Shown here: positions 1 to 11,400 of the stretch, in pieces
How the letters are laid out: each line of letters begins with the position of its first letter
Numbering within the stretch: the stretch's first letter is position 1
Assembly: GCF_023278565.1 (NCBI RefSeq)
Contig: NC_064673.1
Coordinates: forward strand, 2,542,001 to 2,606,000
Origin: Colletotrichum lupini
Taxonomy: Eukaryota; Ascomycota; Sordariomycetes; Glomerellales; Glomerellaceae
Direction: 5' to 3'
Length of the DNA: 64,000 bases
The notes under the pieces: model-generated
What the model saw: only the letters and a program-made list of their open reading frames with translations
Databases searched by the model: none
What the model was told of the DNA's origin: nothing
Made by a program: the position numbers and the translations under genes

Positions 1-420
1 GGACTTCATCGCTGTGCCCGGAGCCGAGATTGGGGCCTGTGGATATCGTCTGAGGTTTGTAACTCTATCTTACATTGGACGTGCGTGAACAAGGCGATAC
101 CGAGACCGAGGCTAGGCCAAGATATACTCAAATGAAGAACAGAAATAAGTACTATCACGGGCGTTATTCGTCACCAGACTTTGGGCGAATAAGCGAGTTT
201 GGGAGCACGATTTCGCCGAAAACTTCCGACTGATATATGAAACAGCTCATATATCTTCGTTGCTCGACACTATACCATCGATACATCCAGCAGACAATCG
301 CCTTTGTCACCTTTTGCCTCTTCAATAACAGACTTCTTTTTTCCTTCTTTTGGCCGAGCCTCACAACTGGAGAATCTTGTCTCTAGGTTCTTGATCACAA
401 TTTTCACTACCGATTAAGAC
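1..420. other. Upstream region without a recognised gene
   Basis: No coding frame here resembles a protein. The last 100 bases before the VOC gene are pyrimidine-rich on the plus strand, as is usual for a fungal 5' leader, so the promoter and leader of that gene probably lie here. Confidence 0.4.
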
Positions 421-1005
421 ATGGATCAGGATTTTAGCCAAAAGAAAGGGCTCGTCAAGAGCCCGAAACGAGTGGGACATGTCGTCTTTAAGACCAACCA
501 GTTTCGTGTAATGGTAGACTTCTACGTCAGTTTCTTGGGCTGCATTGTGGCTTTCGAAAATGAGGCTCTGTCCATTCTACGCTTCGATGACGAAGACGAT
601 CACCATCGCGTTGCGATTGTTGAGCTTCCCGGCTTGAAGACTGCCGAACCGCAAGCGACAGGCTTGGAACATGTCGCCTTCTGTTACTCGACGCTGGCTG
701 ATCTTCTGTCTACTTACCAGACGCACAAGGCCAATGGCATTACTCCTTATTGGTGTGTCAACCATGGCCCGACCACAAGTCTTTATTACAAAGACCCAGA
801 CGGCAACGGCGTCGAACTCCTTGTAGACAACTTTGACACAATTCAAGAAGCAAACGATTTTATGGCATCATCTCTTTTCGTAGAGAACCCCATTGGCACC
901 GAGTTTGATCCGGACGATGTTGTCAGGAGATTGGAACAAGGAGAGAGCGAGAGTGCACTGAAGCGAAGGGTCGAGATAGGACCACGGAAAGCGTTTGGAT
1001 GCTGA
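421..1005 (+). CDS. VOC (glyoxalase/bleomycin resistance/extradiol dioxygenase) superfamily protein
   Basis: Intronless gene for 194 residues. Residues about 16-138 form one VOC module of two beta-alpha-beta-beta-beta units. The usual metal ligands of the fold are present: His20 (in VGHVVF), His84 (in LEHVAF) and Glu132 (in GNGVELLVDN), preceded by the typical YYKDPDGN turn. It most resembles the single-domain extradiol-dioxygenase-like or glyoxalase-like proteins found next to fungal catabolic genes; the substrate cannot be read from the sequence. The C-terminal 55 residues are charged and fall outside the fold. No signal peptide is seen, so it is probably cytosolic. The stop lies only about 90 bases from the retroelement block. 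The family call is firm; the reaction is unknown. Confidence 0.85.
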   Translation: MDQDFSQKKGLVKSPKRVGHVVFKTNQFRVMVDFYVSFLGCIVAFENEALSILRFDDEDDHHRVAIVELPGLKTAEPQATGLEHVAFCYSTLADLLSTYQTHKANGITPYWCVNHGPTTSLYYKDPDGNGVELLVDNFDTIQEANDFMASSLFVENPIGTEFDPDDVVRRLEQGESESALKRRVEIGPRKAFGC

Positions 1006-1091
1006 AGTGTATGAAAGCCGGAAGCATGTAGGCGGACGAGGGTCGCGGGATCACCCAGAGATTCGATTAGACGCACATTAATATTTCGACG

Positions 1092-1096
1092 CATGC
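1092..1096 (+). repeat. Left target-site duplication CATGC
   Basis: CATGC lies directly before the first LTR terminus (TGTCACGAG) and recurs directly after the last LTR terminus (CTCGTGACA) at 17028-17032. It is the only matching 5-bp duplication that brackets the composite block. Confidence 0.7.
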
Positions 1097-1157
1097 TGTC
1101 ACGAGATATGGATGTGGTTAATGCTGCCCACATGGAGTGGGCCCGCTTTTTGTGAAA
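1097..1157 (+). repeat. Left 61-bp LTR of the miniature element
   Basis: It begins TGTCACGAGATATGG and ends in TTTTTGTGAAA. The same 61 bases recur at 1432-1492 without indels. Normal base composition shows that RIP barely reached this copy. Confidence 0.6.
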
Positions 1158-1174
1158 GTTATGAGCCCAGCTCC
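1158..1174 (+). promoter_or_regulatory. Primer-binding site, initiator-Met half-tRNA type
   Basis: GTTATGAGCCCAGC directly follows the LTR. Its reverse complement, GCTGGGCTCATAAC, reads as the anticodon stem-loop of a fungal initiator tRNA-Met. Drosophila copia and related Ty1/copia elements prime from such a half-tRNA. The match is recalled from the conserved tRNA-iMet sequence, not computed. Confidence 0.55.
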
Positions 1175-1337
1175 TATCCGCTATTGCCACAATGGTTAAG
1201 TGCCGCATTATCTATAGGTCGTGTACTTAAAAAAGCGAAAGACGACTGTTTGAGTCTCTGTATGGGCATGGTTTTTTTAGCTAGTTTGCCACTTACGGGG
1301 CTGAGGCATAGTATAGATACTAGGTTTTCTGACTGGT

Positions 1338-1379
1338 CTGCTACCTGTGGGGCTGAGGCTGCTATCTGTAGGGCTGAGG
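1338..1379 (+). repeat. Two tandem 21-bp units with GGGCTGAGG
   Basis: Units 1338-1358 and 1359-1379 differ at two positions, C-to-T and G-to-A, as RIP would give. A further partial copy of the GGGGCTGAGGC(A/G)TAGTAT motif lies at 1297-1319 and another overlaps at 1370-1392. Confidence 0.65.
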
Positions 1380-1431
1380 CGTAGTATAAATATCTATTAT
1401 ATGGATAACGGCTCTAGGCGTCTGGGGGGTA

Positions 1432-1492
1432 TGTTACGAGATATAGATATAGTTAATGCTACCCACATGGAGTGGGCCCGCTTTTTATGATA
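1432..1492 (+). repeat. Right 61-bp LTR of the miniature element
   Basis: RIP-mutated copy of 1097-1157, preceded by a G-rich polypurine tract ending at 1431. It abuts the copia 5' LTR at 1493 with no intervening base. Confidence 0.6.
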
Positions 1493-1669
1493 TATTACGT
1501 AATAGGGATAGTAATCGTACTTTATAAAGTGCCCGTTACGTACTGAATTACGTATTTATCTTAGATATTATATATATAGACCTTTTCTTTTTATCTATTT
1601 CTATTTTAATAGTTAAGTTACTTTTATTATACTCTATATACTTATTACTACGTATTATAACTTATAATA
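1493..1669 (+). repeat. Copia 5' LTR (177 bp)
   Basis: Pairs base for base with 16851-17027. More RIP-type changes are seen in this copy; for example its end reads CTTATAATA where the right copy keeps CTCGTGACA. Confidence 0.85.
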
Positions 1670-1684
1670 GTTATAAGCCTAGCT
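1670..1684 (+). promoter_or_regulatory. Copia primer-binding site (RIP-mutated)
   Basis: GTTATAAGCCTAGCT immediately follows the 5' LTR and equals the intact site at 1158 after G-to-A and C-to-T changes. This indicates initiator-Met half-tRNA priming in both elements. Confidence 0.55.
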
Positions 1685-4600
1685 CTTAATTAAGACCTTA
1701 TATTATAATAACGTACTTATTAATACGATTTTTATCATTTTTTTAAAATAATTAACTTACTTATACCTATTTTAGCCTAAGCTAAATTAACTAGTTATAA
1801 TAATTAAATTAAATAGTTTAACGTACTTTATACTATAAATAAGGGCGTTAGGGTTTAGAAATACGTTAACTTAGACGCTTTAAATTTTAATATATTCCTT
1901 AACCCCTTTATAATACTTATTTTACTCTTAGAATTCGGATAATTAGTTATAACCTATAATAAAGAAGAACTACGAGCCTACTAGGCCCGTTATAAGGCGT
2001 TTAAAAACGACTAAAGAAACTAAAAAATCCTCTATTAATAGCTTTTAAATATAACTCTTAATACGAACCTTTTAACTTCTTTAAGTATAAGTAACTTATA
2101 AAACTAAGCCGGGTTTCTTTTTATAAAGCTAATTATATTACTTATTTTATATAAATAAATTTATTTTTATACTATACTTATAAAAAGGATTTATATACTT
2201 AAGAGTATTTAAAAATAATAAGAGCTCGATATTAAATATAAATAATTTATAGCTTATAAACGTAATATTATTAATATATATATTCAAGTCCTCGCTTAGT
2301 AATTAGTAAAATTAATTAACGCTATACTATATAAATACGTATTTTAAAAAGTTATTAAGAACGGCGCTAAGTTTAATATATAGCGAATTATTAAATATTT
2401 AAAATAGGAATTTACGCCCCCCGAACTAGTAATAAGAAATGCGGTTCGAGAGGAATATTAATAAGCCCTTAATAAAATAAAGACTAAAATTAACTTTTAA
2501 TACTAATATAAAGAGTAGTAATTTACTTATTTCTAAGCTAAAACGTACGATATTTTAGAAATTGGTAAAAAGATTATTATACTTAACTTTTTAATTATAG
2601 TTAAGTCTAAACTTAACTTTATATAAAGCTAACGTATATATAAGACCTTTAGCGAATTAATAACCTTCGGAACGTATATAAGGACCCTCGAGGAGATTAC
2701 GTATATATTTAGCTTAGTAACCTAGGATATATATACTAAACAACCTTTAGGTTAAAGAGGGGCTTATTCTATTTTTATTAAACGCTCTAACTTAGTTAAT
2801 AATATAAATAATAAAAGTAACGTTATATACCCTTATAATTACGTATACCTATAGCGCCTTATAACGTACTAAAAATTAAAATAAGTACTTATAAACTAAA
2901 ACGCTAATAGGTTATTAATACGAATACTAAGGAGTTATATAAAAGAAGTCCTTCTTATTATTAAATTAAATAAGTAGAAATTACTTTATAATAAGCTTAA
3001 GAAAGCTAGTTAGCTAAGGAACAATAGAACCCCTAAGAAACCTAGGTTTTTAAAAAAATCTTTTAACTAACTTATAGCGAGCTTATTAATAGACTAGGAC
3101 GAGGGTTATATAGTTATTATATTTATAAAAAGTTAGGACTTAGAAATAAATATAATTTTTAGTGTCCCTATAAGTAGCGCTTACCCCTTTTTTTAAAATA
3201 TAATAATAAATAGCTATAAAATAATATATTTAGTTAATAATAAAAGCTTATTTAAACCCGAGAGTTACGTATTATTAAGGAATAAAAACTACGTTAAATT
3301 AAGAACTATTATATTACTTATTATTATACGTAGTACTCGTATTATAAAGGGCGTTTCAAATAGACCTAAGAGAAAGGGAACTTACGATTTAAAGCTTTAG
3401 AACGTTACTTATATTAAGGGATTTTATATTAATATAGTCTTAGAGATTTTATTAAATAGAAGCGTACTTTAGTACTACGGTCTAGATTATACTTTATAAT
3501 AGGGAACGCTTTATAAAAGTACTATTAAAAAGTAGCTTATTTAAAAGAATAATCTAGTCTTTTTTAAATATAAGCTTTTTTAATCCTATCCTTTTTCTAT
3601 AAACCTTAAGTATATTTTATAGACCTTAGTTAGTATTATATTACTAATTAGTTATAGAAAATTTTATTACTTATATTAACGTACTTATAAGAGGTTTAAT
3701 AGCGCGCTCTTTTAGTACTTTAAAATAAGTTATTTTAGACCTAATACTCTTTATTAATTATTATATAAGACTTAAGGTATATATATTAAACTTTTATTAT
3801 AAGTTAAGTATAAAGTATATGTATTATTTAAAGCTAAGATAGTAGTCTTAAAAGGACTATTTTTAAAAAGAGCCTTACGGCTATAGTATTATATATATTA
3901 AGATCTCTTTTATTTCGAACTATTTCTTAGTAAATAATAATATATACTTATAGTTTTTAACAAATATAATAAGTAGCTTAGGGGGTTCTTTTTAAAAATA
4001 AAAATAGAAGAGAAAGTACTTTTTATATTATAAAGCCTTAAGGTAGCGATTTATTATTAAAAAAGGATTCTAATTTACTTTTTTAAAAATAATAATAAGA
4101 CCGCTTTCTTAATTATAAACGTTACATATATATATAAAACGTAGTATAGCGAGCTAGGAATCGGAATAAAACTTCTATTTTTATATATAAAAGAACTTAT
4201 AAGTAACGCTAAAAAAGTAGGTTAACTCGTAATTACTAAAGCTTATAAGATATACCTTTTTATAAACCTTTTTACGAATTTATAAAACGAAATAGTACTA
4301 ATAGTAATTTTTATTTATAATATTACCTTACGGGAGGTTAATAAAGGAGATTTGCTTATTATAATAGAAATTAATTAATAAAAGCGGTATTAATACTAAT
4401 AATAAACGGGTTACTAAGTACGGGATTTTAAACTAGTTACCTTATATCTTAGTAGCTTCTATATATATAATTATTAAGTATACCCTTTTTATAAAGATTG
4501 TAAGAGGGGTATATATTAAAAAGAGTTTAAAATACTTTTTTATAAGTATATAAAATACTTAGTTAAATATATATTAAAAATATATAATTTATATAGGGTC

Positions 4601-5863
4601 TAAGTACTTATACTTAAATAAGTATTTATTATAAAAAATATTAGGTTTAATAAAAAAGTTTTTTATAATCCTATATATAAAAAATGAGCTATCGTAGGTA
4701 AGTAAGTAAATTTAATAATCTAAGAGATATAAGAACTTTTTAATACTAATAATAAGTTAGTTCGAGTATTTAAGGAAATAGATCTAGACTTTAGAAATAC
4801 TAGTACTTAAAATAATTTTATAGTTAAGGATAGTATTATTATTAAACTTTTAACTATTTAGGATGCTAAGTAATTAATAAATATACTTTAGAGTACGGTA
4901 AATAAGGCTAAAGAGGCTAATATAGTCTTATTATTATTACTAACCCCTAAAATAACCCCCTTATACGAGCTTAGGGGTAGGGATAAAAAAGGGGATATAG
5001 TAACTAAGTTATAAACGGCTTTGTGCAGTTTATAATCTTTTTTATAAGCGCTTATATATATTATAGAGGTTTTTAAGCTTTTAATTCTTAACGGCTCTTA
5101 ATAAAACGTTAGAGTACGTAATAAACGAGGTATCAATTACGAGGAAGTAATTCTTAATACTAAAGTTAATATTAATAAAGAACTTTTATAATAAACCTCT
5201 ATTGTTATATAAGAACAGAGCTTATAAGAACTACTTTATTAAGTACTAAGTAAAGCTCTATTAAGTCCTAGATATCTAAACCGGGCCCGTAGACCTCTAT
5301 AATACTTTAATAATAGTATTTTCGTAACGTTTTTATATTTAAATATAAAAAATAGCGATTATTATAACCGTCTCTAGGACTACTTTTTTTTTATGTTTAT
5401 ACTTAATTAATAGAAAGTTATAAAGGAAAGTAGTATAGGATATATAATATTTTATTAAGTAATAAAAGGAGTAGTTTATAGGACTTACTTAGAGCGCTTT
5501 AAAAGAGTTTAAAAACTACGACTTATTAAAATTAATTCCTAAAGTTTATTAAAGAAGTTTAGTAATATTAAATATCTCTTATTATAATTATAAAAATTAC
5601 TTAGGGATATTATAGATATAGAAATAAAAAAGCTAAGGGATATTAGTATATAAGAAGAAGTTAACTATAATCCTAAATAAGGGATCCTATTTTTATTAAA
5701 GTAAGTATATATTTATAAATACGACGTTAATAATAAGGTTAGCGAGGTAAAAGTATATATATATATAAGAGGGGATATATAACTACTTAACCTTTTATAA
5801 AATACGTACACTTTAACGCTTATTATAAAGGCCTTTAGGCTTATAATAGTAATAATTACTTAA

Positions 5864-6034
5864 TTCGACTTTAAGGTAGATTAGTATAATATTATTAACG
5901 TATTTTTTAATACGCTTTTTAAGAGCGAGAAGTTAGTAATTATTAAACTCTTAGAGGGATATAAGGTTATTAATAAAATAAGTAAATTTTAACGCGCTCT
6001 ATATAGCCTCTAAAACTTATTAATTCTCTGGTTC
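5864..6034 (+). pseudogene. Copia reverse transcriptase remnant
   Basis: A 57-codon plus-strand frame with a few stops still reads like the copia-type RT core. Its first part corresponds to FDxxxDxYxxxNxFxN, then a block ending in LxEGYK, then a remnant of the KLxRALYGLxxSPxLWF motif (RALYSL is preserved). The spacing between these blocks is that of Ty1/copia RT. Stops sit at original Gln/Trp/Arg codons, as RIP predicts. Confidence 0.8.
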
Positions 6035-6703
6035 TAAACTTTTATTTTTATACTCCGTAATATAAATATAATATATAATTATAAAAAGATCTATATTTAT
6101 TAAACCGTAAATAGGAAAGTAATACTAATATTTTATATTAATAATTTTATTATTTTATATTATTAAAATAATTAAAAGGCGGCTTAGGGGATCGTTAATA
6201 ATATAAAAAAATATATTAACTTTAAAAAGAATAAATTAATTAATTACTTCCTTAGAGTACGGATTTTATAAAACCGTACTATTCGTAAGGTTTATTTTAT
6301 TTATAATATATATATTAAGCGAGTTACTAAGTATTTTAATTTTATAAATTTACTATATTTAGCTACCCCTTTTTTTAAAAAAGAGTTTAAACTAAACGAG
6401 GGGTAAGTAATAAAGGAGGAAATAAAGAGCTATTAAAAGAAAGTTAAGAGTATACTTTATATAGTTATTATAATTAGACTAAACGTTATTTTTATTTATT
6501 TATAATTATTACGGTTCTTAACTAACCTAAGCGCAACCTATATTAAAATAATTAACTACTATATTTAATATTCTTATTTAACGAGATATTTTATACTCTA
6601 TTATAATAATATACTAAGTACGCAATTATTACTTTTAGCTAGAAATACTAGCTTTATAAATAACGAAGTAATACGCCGATTATTTTAGGGATATATAATA
6701 TTC

Positions 6704-6781
6704 CTTTTTAGTAGCCTAATTTAATAGAAATTAGTATACTAAGCGACGGTTATAATATTAATTATTAAAACTAAGCTTCTT
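6704..6781 (+). pseudogene. Copia RNase H remnant
   Basis: The 26 codons match in order the C-terminal copia segment LFxSPIxWxxxKQxTVxxSxTEAELL, with ATV preserved and stops at former Trp/Gln codons. It lies about 670 bases downstream of the RT remnant, as expected for copia polyprotein order. Confidence 0.65.
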
Positions 6782-8231
6782 TATCTTAAAGAAATTATAA
6801 AAAAAACTATAGTTCTAAAGCGCTTTTTTTTAAAATATTACCCTTAACCTAAGAGAAATATAGTTAGTTAATTATAATAATTAGTAAACGATTTAACTTA
6901 TTATAAGAAAAGGAGAAAAAATAGTTATTTAACTTTACTATATTAATATATAAAATATATAACTAAGATAAGAGTATGCTAAAAGTAGCTTCGAGGTTAT
7001 TTATATATTAATAAAAGATATATTAGTAAATAGACTTATTAAAAACCTTTTATAAGCTAAGTTTAAATATTTTTATATACTTTTTAATTTTTATAATACG
7101 CGAGAAGTTATTATAAATAGCTAAAATAGTTAAAAATAATTAATTTAAGCTATGCTTAGAAAAACTTAATATTTAAAAATAGATAATAAACGGAACTTAA
7201 AGTGCGGCCCGGAGGCTTAAAATAAATAAAATAACCTTACCCCGTAGGGTATATATATATAAAAATAAGACCTGGGCTTATACTTACTATTTAAACTCTT
7301 AGTTTACGAAGTACGTAATTACTAAGAGTATAGTATTATTAAAGAGGAGGGTTAGTACGTATATTAAAAAACGTATTTTATATACCTCGAAATTTATAAA
7401 ACTAAGAGTAATAGGGGTAGTAGGGGGTACGGGAGTTAAAACGATTATTAAATTAATAACTTAAGGTATAAAAACGGGTAATATAATAAAAAGTTAGTTA
7501 TAAATAATTATAATAAGTATAAGAGAGGACCGGGGGCGCGTATTAAAAAAGTCCTTTATATAAAAACTAATATAGTTCTTATATATTTTTTAATTATTAT
7601 ATATTTAGCGGACGATATTACGAAGCTTAGTAATATTTTATTAAAATTATAATTAAAAGTACGCTTCTTAATGATAAAAAAGGATAATATATTTATAAAA
7701 AAGGGAGCGCTATTTATAATAGCTTTAATAAAAGCCTAGGCTATTAGTTATAAAACGATTAATATATTAATATACCCTTTAACTAAATAGCTATTAAAGT
7801 AGTACGTATACTAACTATTACTTTTTATAAAATAATAACTACTATCCTTAATATTAATATACTAAAGGGCTATTTTAAAATAAAATAAATATTAAATCTC
7901 CCGTTCTTTAAAAGCCTCTTTTTTAAGCTTCTTAAGGACTAAATATATATTAAATAGGCCTAGAATAATATAGAGAACTATACTTATTATAAAAAGTACC
8001 TTAGCTTCTTAGTCTTCTTTTTTACTTTTTACTACCTTTTTAAAAAGAGCTAGTTTTATATTTTTTAAACTTTAAAATTATATTAAATATAAACTCCTAA
8101 AATAATAAGTATATAATATACCCTTTTTAAAAAGCTTATTATCCGAACTAGTCTTATTCTTATTTTTAAATTCTAAGGGGGGGATAGGTAAAAGCCCGTT
8201 AGAGCTCTTATTATTACTATTTATTTTATTA

Positions 8232-8236
8232 TTATC
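8232..8236 (+). repeat. Target-site duplication TTATC (left)
   Basis: TTATC directly precedes the left 190-bp LTR and is repeated directly after the right LTR at 16187-16191. It proves that the gypsy element inserted into the copia interior. Confidence 0.85.
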
Positions 8237-8426
8237 TATAAGAGATTAGGCTATGAGCACTTAACTAGCGAGGCTATAATATAGGTATAGGTATATTATA
8301 AAACTAAAGCTTATAAAGTCCTTTATAAAAGCTCTACTTCTTAAAAAGTTCTTTTATAATACGATCTATATATTAGTTATTAAGTTATTAGCGTCTTATT
8401 ACTAATTATATCCCGAATTTATTATA
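8237..8426 (-). repeat. Gypsy 3' LTR (190 bp)
   Basis: Matches 15997-16186 over its whole length with transition differences. It is the 3' LTR because the element lies on the minus strand and the purine tract is adjacent. Confidence 0.85.
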
Positions 8427-11400
8427 ATTACTCCCCCTTTACGTAACTTTAGTCCTTAAAATTATTACGTAATATCTTTTTTTAACGCTAATAATAAAGC
8501 TATTAACGTCGTTATTCGTAATAAATTCCGTAAGATATTAACAATATCCGTTTTTATTTAAAAATAAGGTATTACTCCTATTTCCTTATTTAACGGATAC
8601 CTTATTATTATTATTTAATAATAGCGCGCTGACTAGTTACTAAGTTAGTAATATATATTTATAATAAAATATTCTAACTATTATAATATATAAGAGCCCG
8701 CTTAACCTCGTAGTTATTATTATCACTAAGCTATTAAGTATAATAAAAGATTTTTCCTCCGTTATTAGTTACGTATTTATTTTTTTTTCCCTCTTTTTAT
8801 TTAGTAACCGTTTTACGAATTCTTTTTAATATAACTATACTTTTTCTTTTATAATATTCTAATTCCGTATTGTTTCTTAATTACGACTCTCTTATTATAC
8901 TATTATTAAGTATCTACCGAAATATTTACTATTTTACGTATTTAAAATATACTTAATATAAAGTATAATTTTAAAAAGGGCTTCCGCAATCTGCGTAGCG
9001 GTACTCTTTATATACGCTATTTAGCTAGCTTATATTATAATATCGACGAGCTTATTTATATTACTAGCGCTCACGTTACTAAGTATATTATTTATTAAAT
9101 TAATAAAAAAAAGTATTTTACTATAAGTTATCGAGTCCTTACTAATCCGTTACTAAAATATTAACTAATAATATTTCTTAAGTTCTTAAAGAGCTATATA
9201 GCGCCGCTTAGTTTATTTAGAATACTTTTATAAAGTTCTATAATACTAAGGAGTAAAGTAGTTTTAACTCCTATAAGTATAACTACGTTCTTTATACTTT
9301 TAGCTATATTATTAATATATAAAAAAAGGTCGTTATTTATATCGCTAACTTATTAATAAGTAATAAAATAAAAAAAAGTCTATTTTAAATAAGCTACTTT
9401 TTAAGAGCTCGCTACTAACCGTAAGTATCTAAACTTATTAATCTCAATTATAATAAATCGTTAGCGATCGTTTAGTAAATTTTCTTTTTATTAACTTAAA
9501 TTTCTCTTCTTAAGCTAATATCCTTAATACTAATAATAAGACTAAGATTATCTCTTATTTTAATTATTTTTAGCTAGTTTACTTTCGTAGTAATAGCTAT
9601 ATAACTATTTTATAAAATAACCTTAACGCTCTAGCTTAATATTATAAAAAGACTCCTAAGGGCGTTACTATTACGCATATTTAAAAGTTTTTTTTTATTT
9701 TTATTTTTTTTAAACGTATTACTAAGTTCTTAGTAAATAAAATACTTATTTATATTGTTATTATATATAGCGCTACTTTTATTTCTTATAATCCTAAAAC
9801 TTAAACTTTTATTAAAAAACGTACTCTTATTATTAATTATATTCTTAATAATAATAACGAGCGGGACGACTTCGGGTTTAAGTTTAATAAGTCTTAGTAT
9901 AAAGATACTAAATCTAAAGAGCTTAGTAATAATTTAAAAAATTCTTTTTTTAGCGTTATAATAAATATTATTACCTTAATATTAATAACTCGCCGACCCC
10001 TATTTATAACGCTCTTTTTAGTATAAACGAGGGTACCCTAGCCCTTAGTTATATTATTTTAAATTTTAATAAAACTAATATTATACTCCTCCCGCTCTAA
10101 ATAAAGGCTCTATAATAGCTTAATAAAGTTATTACTTATATTAAATTAAAGCCGTAGGTCGTAATAAGTAGTTTAATGTTAATAAGTTCTTTATAAATAT
10201 TAATATTACTAAGGTCCCTTAGCTTAATTAGGATTATAAGAGTATTACTTTAAATAACGTCCCCTATCCCCGACTTATTATTAATAATAATAGCGTTATG
10301 CCCCCTACTTTACTTTTTATTTTATTTCTTATTATAGCTCTTATTATACTTTTTATTATAGCTCCCGTTATGCCTCTTATTATAGCTCCCGTTATAGTAT
10401 TAATAAAATTAACGGCCTTATTTTAAGTAGTTAGCTAAGTACGTATATAAAGCCTCCCTACTTTTTACTTACCGAGCGGATTATTATTATTAATTATTAA
10501 GCTTTAGAAGTATATACTAAAGCCGCTATTATTATTATTAGTATTATATAAGTTACTCCTTTTACGTAGCTAGATCTTAATAATCTCTTAGTAACGTATT
10601 ACTAAGGGTTATAATATTATATCTTTCTTTAAAAAATTACGCTAGGCTAGATAAAAAGGGTTTTATAATATATTATTAATTAACTTATTTTTAATAACTT
10701 TTTACTACGAACTTAACGTTTATTATCCTATTTTATATATACCCTTTTTTTATAATATTTAAATTTATTAACTATTTTTATTACTTTTTTAAAATACTTA
10801 ATAAGCTCTTATATATTATACTTAATAAGCTACTTAGCTTATTTAATAAAATATTATAAGTTTCCTCCCTCGCTTTATATTATAATAATTTCTTTAACTT
10901 CTTAAACGTTTTACTTATTCTCTAACTCCGGGAGATTTACTATTTAGTTACTGACTATTTAGTAATTTCTTTATAGCTTAAACTAAAAAACTAAGAAAAT
11001 ATTATATATTTTTTAATATTACTTTAATAAATATATTTAATAAGCCTATTTTTCTACCCTTTTAGCTATTATTATTTTAATATATCTCGGCGCTAGTTTA
11101 TTATTTTTAAATTATATATTCTTTATTAATAAGCTAACGACCTCTCCGTAATTAAACCTTTTTAGGGTATATTTTTTATTATAATAAGCTACTTAGCTTT
11201 TAAAAGCTTATACTTATACTTGCGTAGCCTAGGCCCTAATCTCTTTAATTTTCTAAACCCTTTCTTAAACCCCCTAGATTATAGCTTTATAATTAAGTAT
11301 ATATTTAACGTACTTAAAGTAATAGCTATATAATATTATATATGGAAATACTTTTATAATAAAATATTAATTATTATTATATATAAACTCGGCCTTCTCT

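Larger units (their letters stand above)
1097..1492 (+). mobile_element. Miniature LTR retroelement (TRIM-like), 396 bp
   Basis: A non-coding unit with full LTR logic. Two 61-bp direct repeats sit at 1097-1157 and 1432-1492. A primer-binding site follows the first repeat directly, and a purine tract (TCTGGGGGGTA, 1421-1431) precedes the second. The repeats start TGTCAC/TGTTAC and end near GTGACA, giving inverted termini. Every clear difference in the body of the two repeats is C-to-T or G-to-A in the right copy, so the right copy is RIP-mutated and the left one is nearly intact. The interior carries a 21-bp tandem pair. It shares its primer site with the adjoining copia element, which suggests a non-autonomous partner. 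No right-hand target duplication lies at 1493, where the copia LTR begins at once. Confidence 0.6.

Noticed and set aside
9755..9937. 60-codon hydrophobic open frame in the A+T-rich block
   Set aside because: Made of Leu/Ile codons produced by TA-rich DNA; lies inside the RIP-mutated gypsy element.
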